Assembly: GCA_028696435.1 (NCBI GenBank)
Contig: JAQVHC010000093.1
Coordinates: forward strand, 1 to 5,149
DNA length: 5,149 nt
DNA from: Actinomycetota bacterium
GTDB taxonomy: Bacteria > Actinomycetota > Humimicrobiia > Humimicrobiales > Humimicrobiaceae
Direction of reading: 5' to 3'
The position numbers were made by a program, and so were the translations under genes. Below the pieces are notes generated by a model. That model was not told the DNA's origin. It ran no database searches and saw only the letters and a list, made by a program, of their open reading frames with translations. This document shows positions 1 through 5,116 of this stretch, piece by piece. Every line of letters begins with the position of its first letter. Positions within the stretch are counted from its first letter, which is position 1.

Positions 1-50
1 ATTAATGATGTTACCGGGATGAAAAATCTATTATTCCCATCTTGTTTCAA

Positions 51-59
51 TGATATAAT
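51..59 (+). promoter_or_regulatory. Candidate extended -10 promoter for the sugar kinase gene
   Basis: The stretch reads TGATATAAT: a perfect TATAAT at 54-59 preceded by the TGn of an extended -10 element. The -35 position at the usual spacing (about 31-36, TTATTC) is poor, which is common for extended -10 promoters. Transcription would start near 66 and leave a leader of about 30 nt carrying the purine-rich AAAAGAG at 84-90. The region is AT-rich, so a chance match is possible. Confidence 0.45.
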
Positions 60-97
60 TTTTTATATATAAATAAGCTATAGAAAAGAGTAAGAAT

Positions 98-1576
98 ATG
101 AAAGAATACATACTGACTCTGGACCTTGGGACAACCAATATAAAAGCAGGAATATATAGTAGCTCATTAGAGGAGATATCAATTGTTTCTTCAAAGGTCA
201 ATTACAATAATTTAAATAATTTTGTTGAATTTGATGCAGAAGACTACTGGTATACATGTAAAAAAAATTTGATCGATGTTATAGAAAAATCAGGGATAGA
301 TAGAAAAAGAATCGTTTCTATATCTTTAACAGGTCAGGCTGAGTCATTAGTAACAATTGGTAAAAATAACGAGCCGCTTGGGAATGCAATCTCCTGGATG
401 GACGAAAGGTCAGATGAAGAATGTAAAGTTCTTAAAAAGAATTTTGACAGCAAAAGCTCATACATGATAACCGGACAGCCTGAAATAGTCACAACATGGC
501 CTGTAACAAAAATTCTCTGGATAAAGAATAATCAGAAAAGCAGGTTTGAAAACACAAAGATGTTTTTATTAATAAAAGACTTTATTATTTTTAAATTAAC
601 CGGAAGGTTTGTTTCAGAATATTCTATTTCCAGTTTTACATATTACCTGGATATCATCAATAAAAAATACTGGGAAGATATAATTAACTATGTTGGCTTT
701 AATATAACACAATTACCTGAATTACATGAACCGGGGGAAAACATTTTTGGATTAAGGGAGGAAATAGCCAGAGAATTAGAGATAAGGGACGATATAGCAG
801 TAAATATTGGAATGCTGGATCATTTTTCAGGTATGCTTGGTGTTGGAAATATAGAAGAGGGTATTCTTAGTGAAAGTACGGGAACTGTACTGGCGCTTGC
901 TACAATTTTAAAAAACCCCGGGAGTAATTTATATCCATTGCCCTTTCATTATGGTCCATTTCCAAACACCTATTCTTTATTACCTGTATGTGAAAGCGGA
1001 GGAATATGTTATGAGTGGTTTAAAGACAATTTCTTTCCGGAAAGTAGTTTTGATGAAATAAATAAACAAATCGAGGAAAGATTAAATAATAAAAAAGAAA
1101 ACTATTTATTGTTTTTGCCATATATAATGGGAGTTAATTCTCCTGAATTTGACCCCAGGGCAAAAGGTGTTTTTTATGGAATTAAAATCAATAATAACAA
1201 AATTGATTTCGCTCGCGCAGTTCTGGAAGGAGTGGCTTTTCTACTAAATAAAAACATTGATTTTTTAGAACATAAAGGTATTGATATTAAAAGAATTATT
1301 TCCACGGGTGGTGGTTCAAAATCCAGGATATGGAATCAGATGAAAGCTGATATTACAAATAAAGAAATATATCTTCCAAAATATAAAGAAGCTACTTTAT
1401 TTGGGGCTGCTATCTGCGCCCTTTCAAAATTATATAATTTAAGTTATAAGGATATAGTTGAAAATAATGTGGAGTTTTTAGATAAGATAACTCCAGATGC
1501 TGAAAATGTGAATTATTATAAGAATGCCTATAATAAATTTGTGGGAATATATGAAAGACTGGAGGAATTATTTTAA
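98..1576 (+). CDS. FGGY-family carbohydrate kinase (xylulokinase/fuculokinase-like)
   Basis: Predicted cytoplasmic ATP-dependent sugar kinase of the FGGY family, which phosphorylates pentoses, hexoses or related polyols so that they enter central metabolism. The 492 residues match the usual family length of about 490-510. Visible motifs are the N-terminal phosphate-binding loop DLGTTNIK (residues 9-16), the substrate-domain segment ISWMDERSDEE (98-108) typical of xylulokinase-like members, and the probable catalytic base Asp241 in GMLDHFSGMLG. These are followed by the second phosphate motif STGT (260-263) and the C-terminal adenosine motif STGGGSKSR (402-410) with LFGAA (434-438). Both actin-like domains are therefore complete. 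The ATG is preceded by AAAAGAG with a 7-nt gap. The gene stands alone on its strand here and faces the GH130 gene. It is clearly more AT-rich (about 30% GC in sampled rows) than GH130 or sir2. The sugar cannot be read from the sequence: xylulose, fuculose, gluconate or another polyol are all possible. Confidence 0.93.
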   Translation: MKEYILTLDLGTTNIKAGIYSSSLEEISIVSSKVNYNNLNNFVEFDAEDYWYTCKKNLIDVIEKSGIDRKRIVSISLTGQAESLVTIGKNNEPLGNAISWMDERSDEECKVLKKNFDSKSSYMITGQPEIVTTWPVTKILWIKNNQKSRFENTKMFLLIKDFIIFKLTGRFVSEYSISSFTYYLDIINKKYWEDIINYVGFNITQLPELHEPGENIFGLREEIARELEIRDDIAVNIGMLDHFSGMLGVGNIEEGILSESTGTVLALATILKNPGSNLYPLPFHYGPFPNTYSLLPVCESGGICYEWFKDNFFPESSFDEINKQIEERLNNKKENYLLFLPYIMGVNSPEFDPRAKGVFYGIKINNNKIDFARAVLEGVAFLLNKNIDFLEHKGIDIKRIISTGGGSKSRIWNQMKADITNKEIYLPKYKEATLFGAAICALSKLYNLSYKDIVENNVEFLDKITPDAENVNYYKNAYNKFVGIYERLEELF

Positions 1577-1595
1577 ACTAGACGCTGTAGGTTTT

Positions 1596-1615
1596 ATTAA
1601 TAATCATTAATAATC
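1596..1615. repeat. Tandem 10-bp direct repeat between convergent genes
   Basis: ATTAATAATC occurs twice in immediate succession at 1596-1605 and 1606-1615, in the 72-bp gap between the convergent kinase and GH130 stops. Just downstream, CAGACAGAT and CAGGCAGAT form another near-repeat. I see no GC-rich hairpin with a T-run here, so no factor-independent terminator can be called for either gene. Confidence 0.5.
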
Positions 1616-1648
1616 AGACAGATTTAATCAGGCAGATATTTAGTTACT

Positions 1649-2584
1649 CTATTTTAAATAATCCAGGATATCATCTAATTTAGCTATAGCAAGAGATACT
1701 ACTGAATCAGCTGCACCGTAATAAACTAAAAGTTCATTTGTTTTTTCATCGACAACGGTGCCACAGGGGAAAACAATATTATCTACATCACCCACTTTTT
1801 CATACATCTCTTTTGGCCCGAAAACCCAGTCTTTTGCCTGATGGATTACTTCAAGAGTTTCTAAGTCTAATAAAGCCAGGCCTACTCTATAAATAGTACC
1901 AGAGGCTGTATCTCTTGCTCCGTGGTAAATAATTAACCAGCCATCCGGTGTTTCAATGGGAGGAGGACCCAGTCCAACTCTGCTACAGTCCCATGACCTG
2001 TGTCTGCTGGGAATCAATACTCTGTCTTTTCCCCAGAAGTCCAGATCTTTTGAGAAAGAAACCCATATATCAGCCCTTCCTTCAATAATGGGCCTGTGTA
2101 TAAGGACATAATAACCATTTACAGTTTTAGGAAACAATGAAGCATCTTTATTGGGAGGCATTAATTTCTGCCCCAGATGGTTGAAATTTAAAAAATCTCT
2201 GGTTGACATTAAAGAAATACCGGGTGGGCTACCTGCCACTCCATCAAAGAACGAAACACAGGTGATTATGTACTCCTGCCTGTCTTCCAGCCAGGTGATC
2301 CTCGGGTCTTCAAGCCCGAATATAGCCTCACCATATTCCTGCTTTGCAGTCAATGCAGGAGCAGGATTTATCTGCCAGTTTGTTTTCCCATCTTTACTCC
2401 GGGCAATAGTTAGATGGGAATGGCCCTGTTTATCTTCAACCCGGACCAGAAGCAATACCTCATCATTAAATTTTATTGCCCCAGGGTTAAAAACAGCTCC
2501 TGCTTCATAAGGCCAGTTTTCCGGCGTTAAAATAGGATTTCCTTCATAACGTTTAAAAAGTTCTTTAAAATTTTTATTATTCAT
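1649..2584 (-). CDS. GH130-family beta-mannoside phosphorylase or glycosidase
   Basis: Glycoside hydrolase family 130 protein, a five-bladed beta-propeller fold. Known members phosphorolyse beta-1,4-mannosyl linkages (to mannose-1-phosphate) or hydrolyse beta-1,2-mannosides. The 311 residues match the usual length of about 300-340, and no signal peptide is visible, so it should act in the cytoplasm on imported oligosaccharides. Family hallmarks in order are RYEGNPILTP (12-21), VFNPGAI (31-37), LLLVRVED (44-51), GLEDPRI (90-96) with the likely general-acid Asp93, KDASLFP (146-152), HRP (163-165), WDCSRVGLGPPPIET (198-212), GWLIIYHG (215-222) and YRVGLALLDLE (232-242). A final FPCG stands at 272-275. 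The ATG is the only plausible start: the frame has a TAG just upstream, and family members begin close to the RYEGNP segment. An AGGGGTG ribosome site (2597-2603) lies unusually far away, 12-14 nt from the start. The gene is convergent with the kinase and divergent from the deacetylase. Linkage specificity and phosphorolysis versus hydrolysis remain open. Confidence 0.93.
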   Translation of the reverse strand: MNNKNFKELFKRYEGNPILTPENWPYEAGAVFNPGAIKFNDEVLLLVRVEDKQGHSHLTIARSKDGKTNWQINPAPALTAKQEYGEAIFGLEDPRITWLEDRQEYIITCVSFFDGVAGSPPGISLMSTRDFLNFNHLGQKLMPPNKDASLFPKTVNGYYVLIHRPIIEGRADIWVSFSKDLDFWGKDRVLIPSRHRSWDCSRVGLGPPPIETPDGWLIIYHGARDTASGTIYRVGLALLDLETLEVIHQAKDWVFGPKEMYEKVGDVDNIVFPCGTVVDEKTNELLVYYGAADSVVSLAIAKLDDILDYLK

Positions 2585-2596
2585 TTTCTAATATTA

Positions 2597-2603
2597 CACC
2601 CCT
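2597..2603 (-). promoter_or_regulatory. Ribosome binding site of the GH130 gene, long spacer
   Basis: On the minus strand the sequence reads AGGGGTG, ending 12 nt before the ATG (14 nt from the end of AGGGG). This is a fair Shine-Dalgarno match but the spacer exceeds the usual 5-9 nt. No in-frame alternative start lies between the site and the ATG because of an in-frame TAG. Confidence 0.5.
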
Positions 2604-2615
2604 GCCGTTGTACTA

Positions 2616-2621
2616 ATTATA
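2616..2621 (-). promoter_or_regulatory. Candidate -10 element for the GH130 gene
   Basis: The minus strand carries a perfect TATAAT here. At 17-bp spacing the -35 (2639-2644) reads TTTTTA, only a 3/6 match. A start near 2609 would give a leader of about 25 nt that just includes the AGGGGTG ribosome site, so the geometry is consistent. Activity may need an activator, possibly through the ATTCCNNGAT copies upstream. Confidence 0.4.
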
Positions 2622-2663
2622 CCTCTGCGCTCTACTCTTAAAAAAAGTAGCACCAGTTATCTA

Positions 2664-2720
2664 ATTCCCTGATTCTAATTCCATGATATTCCCTGATGTC
2701 CCGGATAAAGATTCCTGGAT
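2664..2720. repeat. Four-copy ATTCCNNGAT direct-repeat cluster, possible regulator sites
   Basis: Copies are ATTCCCTGAT at 2664-2673, ATTCCATGAT at 2678-2687, ATTCCCTGAT at 2688-2697 and ATTCCTGGAT at 2711-2720, all in one orientation. Start-to-start distances are 14, 10 and 23 bp. The cluster lies about 45-105 bp upstream of the GH130 -10 element, where an activator could bind. That it binds a regulator is inference; the repetition itself is plain in the sequence. Confidence 0.55.
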
Positions 2721-2772
2721 TGGAGAAAACAACTTCTATAGTTTAATATACCTATTTAACATGATTATCTGT

Positions 2773-2788
2773 AAAGATTCAAATCTTT
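2773..2788. repeat. Inverted repeat AAAGATT-CA-AATCTTT with following T-runs
   Basis: Seven-base arms flank a 2-nt centre, and two seven-T runs follow at 2795-2801 and 2803-2809. It resembles a factor-independent terminator on the plus strand, but the stem has one G-C pair and the T-run starts 6 nt after it. No plus-strand gene lies closely upstream. I record it as an inverted repeat only. Confidence 0.35.
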
Positions 2789-2939
2789 CTTCAATTTTTT
2801 TATTTTTTTCATCCACTTTACTATTTTGCTACCAAAGATATTAAAATAAAAACAGGTCAATTGTTGCTAATGAAAGGAAAATATCGGGAGCAATTTATTA
2901 AACAAATAAAAATAGTTTAGTAGTGCATTTAAATCAAAA

Positions 2940-2975
2940 AAGAATATAATTCTTATACAGAATTTAGGGTATAAT
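2940..2975 (+). promoter_or_regulatory. Candidate promoter region of the deacetylase gene with two -10 hexamers
   Basis: Two perfect TATAAT hexamers lie at 2945-2950 and 2970-2975. The first sits inside the 15-bp inverted repeat AAGAATATAATTCTT (2940-2954), a possible operator. Neither has a recognisable -35 at 16-18 bp. Starts would fall near 2957 (leader about 35 nt) or near 2982 (leader about 10 nt, almost leaderless). Which one is used cannot be decided from sequence. Confidence 0.4.
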
Positions 2976-2991
2976 TTAGTTTTTAAAAAAA

Positions 2992-3882
2992 ATGAAAAGA
3001 AAGTATTTTTTATTATTTTTTATTCTTCTACTAGTGATTATATGTGGAATAGCTGTTGTCTTTAATCTATGGGATATTTTACCGGTGGCAGGGACGGCAT
3101 CTTCTAATAAAATAGAGGAAAATATTTCTGAGCCAGTTGCTGAGGAGGAAACAGGCGAGAATGCTACTGGAGAAGAAAGAGATGCAAATGCCTCTGGAGA
3201 AGAAACAGGTGCAACAGCTACTACACAGGAAAATTCAATTGATACATCCGCAGAATTATCCACGGAGTTATCCATAGTAATCACATCAGGAATTAATAAT
3301 ACAACTAAAAAAATTGCATTAACTTTTGATGCAGGATGGGAATATGCAAATGCAGAGGCACTTTTAAACCTGCTTTATGAATATAATATTAAAGCGACAT
3401 TTTTTACGAGGGGAATGTGGGTTAAAGACCATCCTGATCTTGCGATAGGAATCGTTACTGGCGGGCATTCATTAGAAAACCATTCTCTAAACCATGGCCA
3501 TATGGTTACAATGACGGATGAAGAAGTTAGAAATGAAATCAGCCAGACAACGAGGATAATTAAAGATATAACTGATTATCAGCCTGGATTGTTCCGTCCT
3601 CCTTACGGAGAATATGATGAAAGAATATTAAGGATTTTAAAAGAGGAAGGCTATCCTTATACAATACTGTGGACTGTTGATAGTCATGACTGGGCTGAAG
3701 AACTAAATGGGGTAAAAATCACAAAGGATTATGTGGTAAACAGAGTACTAAACAATGCTTCAGATGGCGGGATTATTTTAATGCATGTAGGCGGTTATGA
3801 AACAGTCAATGCTCTTCCTGAGATTATTGACGGCTTAAGAGCAAAAGGATATGAGCTGGTTAAAGTAGAGGATATGCTATAA
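2992..3882 (+). CDS. Secreted or membrane-anchored polysaccharide deacetylase (NodB domain)
   Basis: Carbohydrate esterase family 4 (NodB homology) protein that would remove N-acetyl groups from peptidoglycan or another envelope polysaccharide outside the membrane. Residues 1-5 (MKRKY) and the hydrophobic stretch 6-25 form a signal peptide or uncleaved anchor with no lipobox. Residues 37-100 are an acidic, Ser/Thr/Gly/Ala-rich linker with a 9-residue repeat (59-67, 68-76). The catalytic domain spans about 106-296. Motif 1 is TFDAGWE (111-117) with Asp113; motif 2 is NHSLNH (163-168) with metal ligands His164 and His168. Motif 3 is RPPYG (202-206), motif 4 WTVDSHDW (227-234), and motif 5 ILMHVGG with His265. 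The second Asp of the canonical TFDDG is Ala114, as in the PdaA/PdaB branch, where that position also varies. The start fits the signal peptide and is fixed by an upstream in-frame TAA, yet no Shine-Dalgarno is visible. The stop is 2 bp from the convergent DUF4282 stop. The substrate is not determined. Confidence 0.92.
   Translation: MKRKYFLLFFILLLVIICGIAVVFNLWDILPVAGTASSNKIEENISEPVAEEETGENATGEERDANASGEETGATATTQENSIDTSAELSTELSIVITSGINNTTKKIALTFDAGWEYANAEALLNLLYEYNIKATFFTRGMWVKDHPDLAIGIVTGGHSLENHSLNHGHMVTMTDEEVRNEISQTTRIIKDITDYQPGLFRPPYGEYDERILRILKEEGYPYTILWTVDSHDWAEELNGVKITKDYVVNRVLNNASDGGIILMHVGGYETVNALPEIIDGLRAKGYELVKVEDML
3166..3219 (+). repeat. Two 27-bp in-frame tandem repeats in the deacetylase linker
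   Basis: Units 3166-3192 and 3193-3219 encode TGEERDANA and SGEETGATA. A partial preceding unit (ETGENA, residues 53-58) suggests that the linker grew by duplication. Such low-complexity spacers often hold a catalytic domain away from the membrane through the cell wall; that role is inferred. Confidence 0.6.
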
Positions 3883-3884
3883 AG

Positions 3885-4193
3885 TTATTCACCGGGTTTA
3901 GTATGATTTGCAATGCGCGCCGTGTTTTCTGAAATTTTAAAAACTACAATAATTAACTCCAGCCATATTCTTGCACAAATCAGACAGATTAAAAAACCGG
4001 CCGGCGCCAATACCAGCAGAGTTAAAAATCCCATCCATACCGAACTATGAAATGCAGCACCAATGCCATAGAGCGCTCCTATTCCAATGATTACCATAGA
4101 GAGAACATAAAGAAATTTGATTATTTTTGTTGTAATAAACTCATCAAAAGAAATGTCAAATAGAGTAGCAAAAAATCCTTTTTCTTCTTTCAT
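3885..4193 (-). CDS. DUF4282 small membrane protein
   Basis: A 102-residue protein with the pattern of the DUF4282 family, which has no established function. The conserved N-terminal part reads FFATLFDISFDEFIT (7-21), followed by KIIKFLYVLS (23-32). Two transmembrane helices are evident at about 26-47 and 52-74. The family signature ARIWLELIIVVFKISENT (74-91) follows the second helix, with a short polar tail. It should be an integral inner-membrane protein with little exposed mass. The ATG has a good ribosome site, AAAGGA (4200-4205), 6 nt upstream. It lies 59 bp downstream of the sir2 stop on the same strand, with no clear terminator between, so co-transcription is likely. Whether it works with the Sir2 enzyme is unknown. 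Its stop is 2 bp from the deacetylase stop, leaving no room for a terminator. Confidence 0.85.
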   Translation of the reverse strand: MKEEKGFFATLFDISFDEFITTKIIKFLYVLSMVIIGIGALYGIGAAFHSSVWMGFLTLLVLAPAGFLICLICARIWLELIIVVFKISENTARIANHTKPGE

Positions 4194-4199
4194 GTTCTA

Positions 4200-4205
4200 T
4201 CCTTT
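4200..4205 (-). promoter_or_regulatory. Ribosome binding site of the DUF4282 gene
   Basis: On the minus strand AAAGGA is followed by TAGAAC and then the ATG, giving a normal 6-nt spacer. It supports independent translation initiation inside a sir2-DUF4282 transcript. Confidence 0.65.
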
Positions 4206-4252
4206 CGTACTTTAATTTCTAATATTAATTTAAGATTGTAAACTATTGTTAT

Positions 4253-5005
4253 TTAATTTACAACATTCTTTACCTCACTGTAAATTTCTTTAAGGCCGTC
4301 TCCCGCTTTTTCATTCAGAACAACATATGCACCTTTATCATAAGATGTCCTGGCCCTGTTTAGAATTATATAGCTACGTGCCAGATAGGGAAGGCTATTT
4401 ACCGGAGCAACCTCAAGGCTTGAGCCTATAATAAAAAGAAGTTCACAGCTTTTTACTTCTTCAACCGCACTGGCAAAACATTCAGGAAGCCTGTCACCGA
4501 AAAGAATTACAGATGGTCTCAGTATCCCGCCACAGCTGTCACATTCAGGAGGAATATTACCTGCTTTAACTTTTTCTACAAGGCAGTTAAAATCGGTCTT
4601 CTTCCCGCAGGACATACAATGTGCCTCTTTCAAGTTTCCGTGAACCTCGTAGACTTTTTTTGAACCGGCTTTTGTATGAAGGCTATCAATATTTTGTGTG
4701 ATGACTGATGAAATCAGTCCCTCCCTTTCCATATCCGCGAGAATAAGATGGGCCGGGGAGGGTCTGGCATTATTAATGTCTTTAAAAAATTCCAGCATGG
4801 GTAATGCTTTGCTATAAAAATAAGAAGGATTTTGATGCAGGATATCAGCATCCATTAATGCCGGGTCAAACCTTGTCCATATGCCGCCGGGACTTCTAAA
4901 ATCCGGTATCCCGCTTTCTGTTGATATACCTGCCCCTGTAAGAACAATTGTCTTTTTACTATTAACAATTGCCTCTGCGATTTTTAGTACTTTTTCTCTG
5001 TCCAT
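4253..5005 (-). CDS. Sir2-family NAD-dependent protein deacylase (sirtuin)
   Basis: Cytoplasmic sirtuin that removes acyl groups from protein lysines, consuming NAD and yielding nicotinamide and O-acyl-ADP-ribose. Numbered from the ATG at 5005 (250 residues), motifs are the NAD-binding GAGIS (24-28) and PDFR (34-37), and TQNID (103-107). The catalytic His122 sits in VHGN. Zinc would be bound by two CxxC pairs, Cys130/Cys133 and Cys155/Cys158. Further on are RPSVILFGD (163-171) and GSSLEVAP (194-201). All key residues are present and the length is normal. The overall pattern resembles the Thermotoga-type class U enzyme; I do not see the Tyr-x-x-Arg pair of SIRT5-like desuccinylases, so deacetylation is the likelier activity. 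A GTG at 5017 would add MNKK, but GGAGA directly abuts it (no usable spacer), whereas the same GGAGA is 12 nt from the ATG; I prefer the ATG. The DUF4282 gene follows 59 bp downstream on the same strand. Confidence 0.94.
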   Translation of the reverse strand: MDREKVLKIAEAIVNSKKTIVLTGAGISTESGIPDFRSPGGIWTRFDPALMDADILHQNPSYFYSKALPMLEFFKDINNARPSPAHLILADMEREGLISSVITQNIDSLHTKAGSKKVYEVHGNLKEAHCMSCGKKTDFNCLVEKVKAGNIPPECDSCGGILRPSVILFGDRLPECFASAVEEVKSCELLFIIGSSLEVAPVNSLPYLARSYIILNRARTSYDKGAYVVLNEKAGDGLKEIYSEVKNVVN

Positions 5006-5017
5006 TTTTTTATTCAC

Positions 5018-5022
5018 TCTCC
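5018..5022 (-). promoter_or_regulatory. Ribosome binding site deciding the sir2 start
   Basis: GGAGA on the minus strand abuts the GTG at 5017 and stands 12 nt before the ATG at 5005. The zero-length spacer makes GTG initiation unlikely, while the ATG has a long but possible spacer. The GH130 gene shows a similar 12-14 nt arrangement. Confidence 0.5.
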
Positions 5023-5100
5023 ATTTATAATTGTCTATTTTAGAATAGTTTTTAGATCTGGTTCTTAAAATTAATTATTTAATATAATTTAAAATAATTA

Positions 5101-5116
5101 TAACCTTATAAGGTTA
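5101..5116. promoter_or_regulatory. Perfect 16-bp palindrome upstream of sir2, possible operator
   Basis: TAACCTTATAAGGTTA is self-complementary over all 16 bases with no loop. It lies about 100 bp upstream of the sir2 start and overlaps a perfect minus-strand TATAAT at 5097-5102, which lacks a recognisable -35. A dimeric regulator bound here could control sir2, or a divergent gene beyond the window. The loop-less geometry argues against a terminator. Confidence 0.4.

Larger units (their letters stand above)
2585..2991. other. Divergent intergenic region between GH130 and deacetylase genes
   Basis: This 407-bp stretch separates two divergently transcribed genes and has no credible open reading frame; the longest tidy one, 2870-2920, would encode only 16 residues. 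It contains the GH130 leader and -10 element at its left end and the four-copy ATTCCNNGAT cluster at 2664-2720. An inverted repeat followed by T-runs lies at 2773-2809, and two perfect TATAAT hexamers near the deacetylase start lie at 2945-2950 and 2970-2975. The right half is extremely AT-rich. Confidence 0.7.

Noticed and set aside
1..72. Frame open from the window edge to TAA at 70-72, possible tail of an upstream gene
   Set aside because: Only 23 codons are visible and show no recognisable motif. The stretch also contains the candidate kinase promoter, so it cannot be supported as coding.
2151..2510. 119-codon plus-strand open frame inside the GH130 gene
   Set aside because: It lies wholly antisense to a strongly conserved GH130 coding region and its translation shows no family features.
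2773..2809. Hairpin plus T-runs as a factor-independent terminator
   Set aside because: The stem has one G-C pair and a 2-nt loop, the T-run begins 6 nt away, and no plus-strand gene ends nearby.
2870..2920. Small open frame of 16 residues starting MKGKYREQ
   Set aside because: It is very short, has no properly spaced ribosome site, and lies in AT-rich DNA where such frames arise by chance.
3256..3276. Two DnaA-box-like 9-mers (TTATCCACG and TTATCCATA) 12 bp apart
   Set aside because: Both come from the repeated coding stretch for ELSTELSI in the deacetylase linker. There is no AT-rich unwinding element, further box cluster or replication gene nearby.
2976..3284. 102-codon minus-strand open frame over the deacetylase start and linker
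   Set aside because: Its Ser/Ala/Val-rich translation is the antisense image of the repetitive linker; the plus-strand frame has a signal peptide and a NodB domain.
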